NCBI GenBank assembly: GCA_017996845.1
Contig: JAGOGF010000129.1
Coordinates: forward strand, 1 to 7,007
Origin: Butyrivibrio sp.
GTDB taxonomy: Bacteria; Bacillota_A; Clostridia; Lachnospirales; Lachnospiraceae
Reading direction: 5' to 3'
Length of the DNA stretch: 7,007 nucleotides
Shown piece by piece: positions 5,806 to 7,007 of this stretch. How positions within the stretch are numbered: position 1 is the stretch's first letter; every line of letters begins with the position of its first letter. The notes beneath the pieces are model-generated. The model searched no databases. It was not told the origin of the DNA and worked only from the letters and a program-made list of their open reading frames with translations. Position numbers and translations under genes: made by a program.

Positions 5806-5877
5806 ATGCAATATAATTATTTGTAACAAATGAATCGGTTTCAGATCCATCCATATCATCAATTCCTATCATTAAAT

Positions 5878-6705
5878 TTATTCCCTGCACTGGCAATGCT
5901 CGCAGAAATACACCGTTCCACCCATATAGGCAGCTTTATGGATGAGTGTTCCGCATTTCATACAGGGTTCACCAAGTGATTTTTTGCTCAACTGAGAGAC
6001 ATATCCGCCCGGATTTCCGAATAGATCCTGCTCGGTGTCACGTCCGCCATCCTCACACATTTTCCGCAGCATCTTTTTCACTGAATCATACAACAAATGG
6101 AAAACCTGCTCATCTGTATCACTGAGTTTATATCTGGGATCGATTCCTGCATCCCACAAAATGTCCTGCAGCACGCCATTTCCAAGTCCCGGAATACGCT
6201 GCTCTGTGGCAAGAAAAGCCTTTGCAGATATGCACTTTCCCTCTGGATATAATGCTCTGAAATATTCATAAGTAAATGCGTCTGAAAGAGGCGTTGGCTT
6301 TGACGCAGATGATACATAATATTCTTCTGTTGATTTTCCTTTCTGGCATACCTGAATAAAGCCATACATTCTGATCGTGCAGATCATTGCCGTTTCGTCA
6401 TCAAAATATAAGGCGAATTGATGGCTTTTCGGAAACTCTTCGGGATTCTCATAAAAGCGCGGTGTAACACCATCTGAGAAGATGATCATCGTATCCTCTG
6501 TATCAATTTCGAGCATTCCGCCCTGAAACTGCGCCGTCTGAATAGTCTGTCCTTCCAGAAGTTTCTGATACTCCTGCATGTTATCCCCTTTAAAAAAAGC
6601 AAATTTGTGAGGCGTTTTCAATACTTCTATTGCAGAAATCGTTTTACCTGCCAGCGCGCTTCTGATCTGCTGTGAGATACAATAGCTTTCCGGTAACTCC
6701 ATCAT
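5878..6705 (-). CDS. Fpg/Nei-family DNA glycosylase-like protein with altered active site
   Basis: A 275-residue protein with the layout of formamidopyrimidine-DNA glycosylase / endonuclease VIII: N-terminal ELPE motif, H2TH region with IPGLGNGVLQDILWDAGIDP (residues 171-190, conserved Asn176), and a C-terminal zinc finger C248-X2-C251-X16-C268-X2-C271. Standard enzymes excise oxidised bases and nick the strand using Pro1, Glu2 and a lysine near residue 57. Here the N-terminus is MMELPESY: Met takes the Pro place, the glutamates are kept (E3, E6). The usual lysine block RRGKYL aligns with FQGGML, and the zinc-finger arginine aligns with Gly263 or its neighbour. I recall a clostridial subfamily beginning MIELPE with the same look, so this seems a conserved divergent group rather than a decaying gene. 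GGAGG 9 nt before 6705 supports the start. It follows the upstream partial gene by 35 nt, so they are probably one operon. Confidence 0.85.
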   Translation of the reverse strand: MMELPESYCISQQIRSALAGKTISAIEVLKTPHKFAFFKGDNMQEYQKLLEGQTIQTAQFQGGMLEIDTEDTMIIFSDGVTPRFYENPEEFPKSHQFALYFDDETAMICTIRMYGFIQVCQKGKSTEEYYVSSASKPTPLSDAFTYEYFRALYPEGKCISAKAFLATEQRIPGLGNGVLQDILWDAGIDPRYKLSDTDEQVFHLLYDSVKKMLRKMCEDGGRDTEQDLFGNPGGYVSQLSKKSLGEPCMKCGTLIHKAAYMGGTVYFCEHCQCRE

Positions 6706-6740
6706 AGATTTTTTCCTCCGTTTATCAGCCTGAGATATTT

Positions 6741-7007
6741 TTATATAATCAGCTTCATTTGATCAAAATATCCGGCAATCTCCTTTGGTGCTTCACTGAT
6801 AAATTCTCTGATAACCGCTTCGGGAACATATTGGTAATCAGAAACATCGACTTTTTCACCCTCGTACTGATGATGCAGCAGATTCTCTTTCAGTCTGCTC
6901 ATGTTCGCTGAACTGTGAAGCCCTGCCATCGGATAAAAAGTTCCTGCTTCCAATAATTCTTTTATTTCCATTGTATTTGGACTGTTCTGCCATAACCAGA
7001 GATCAAT
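6741..7007 (-). CDS. C-terminal part of an unrecognised protein (start outside window)
   Basis: The frame is open to the right edge and reads IDLWLWQNSPNTMEIKELL onward for 88 residues to a TAA at 6741-6743. The first ATG (6969-6971) has no ribosome binding site and lies inside an open frame rich in Trp, so it is probably internal. The visible part is soluble and acidic, with GTFYPMAGLHSSANM in the middle and a helical end (PEAVIREFISEAPKEIAGYFDQMKLII, given here as the overall tail, residues about 62-88). I do not recognise the family. It ends 35 nt before the Fpg/Nei-like gene, in the same direction, so co-transcription is likely. Confidence 0.65.
   Translation of the reverse strand: MDLWLWQNSPNTMEIKELLEAGTFYPMAGLHSSANMSRLKENLLHHQYEGEKVDVSDYQYVPEAVIREFISEAPKEIAGYFDQMKLII

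Larger units (their letters stand above)
5711..5820. repeat. 110-bp segment bounded by imperfect 17/16-bp inverted repeats
   Basis: ATAATTATATTTGCATG (5711-5727) and CATGCAATATAATTAT (5805-5820) are reverse complements apart from one missing A. The left arm holds the -10 box of the methyltransferase unit; the right arm abuts the hairpin after the Fpg/Nei-like gene. No clear target-site duplication is seen. It may be a pair of regulatory sites, a large foldback, or a small MITE-like remnant. Confidence 0.45.

Overview
The window looks like chromosome from a low-to-moderate GC Firmicute of the class Clostridia, most likely a gut Lachnospiraceae-type organism. The grounds are the protein types (a MerR regulator with a TipAS-like domain, a GH125 mannosidase, a DUF1848 protein, a Phd/HicB-like antitoxin, a clostridial Fpg/Nei-like protein), strong AGGAGG-type ribosome binding sites, and AT-rich gaps with TATAAT boxes and hairpin-plus-T-tract terminators. 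This is inferred from protein character, not from a database search. I see no rRNA, tRNA, CRISPR array, insertion sequence or phage gene.

Layout. One gene, cut by the left edge, runs on the + strand: the MerR/TipAS regulator (2-619). Everything after it is on the - strand. Reading right to left in transcription order: the C-terminal end of an unrecognised protein (7007-6741) followed closely by an Fpg/Nei-like gene (6705-5878) and its terminator; a promoter, a 19-codon leader ORF with a near-ideal ribosome binding site and a SAM-dependent methyltransferase (5602-4772) with its terminator; a stand-alone promoter and a cysteine-nucleophile Ntn hydrolase (4556-3732) with its terminator; then a possible operon of an unpaired antitoxin-like gene (3472-3029), a DUF1848 radical-SAM-like gene (2968-2030) and a GH125 exo-alpha-1,6-mannosidase (1988-720), which converges on the regulator across a perfect 12-bp hairpin.

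How the genes relate. They do not form one obvious pathway: the window reads as a series of short, separately terminated housekeeping and accessory units. Two themes stand out. First, small-scale gene control: an internal ribosome binding site that could give a free TipAS drug-binding domain, as in Streptomyces tipA; a leader ORF before the methyltransferase; a direct-repeat/dyad operator over the antitoxin promoter; and a 14-bp palindrome in the long leader of the Ntn hydrolase. Second, atypical enzymes: an Fpg/Nei protein lacking Pro1, the usual lysine and the zinc-finger arginine, and a DUF1848 protein with its CX3CX2C motif at the C-terminal end followed by an exact QLSLF sliding-clamp-type peptide. 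I found no clear evidence of a wholly new multi-gene system; the best leads are the leader ORF, the internal TipAS start, and the clamp-like tail of the DUF1848 protein.
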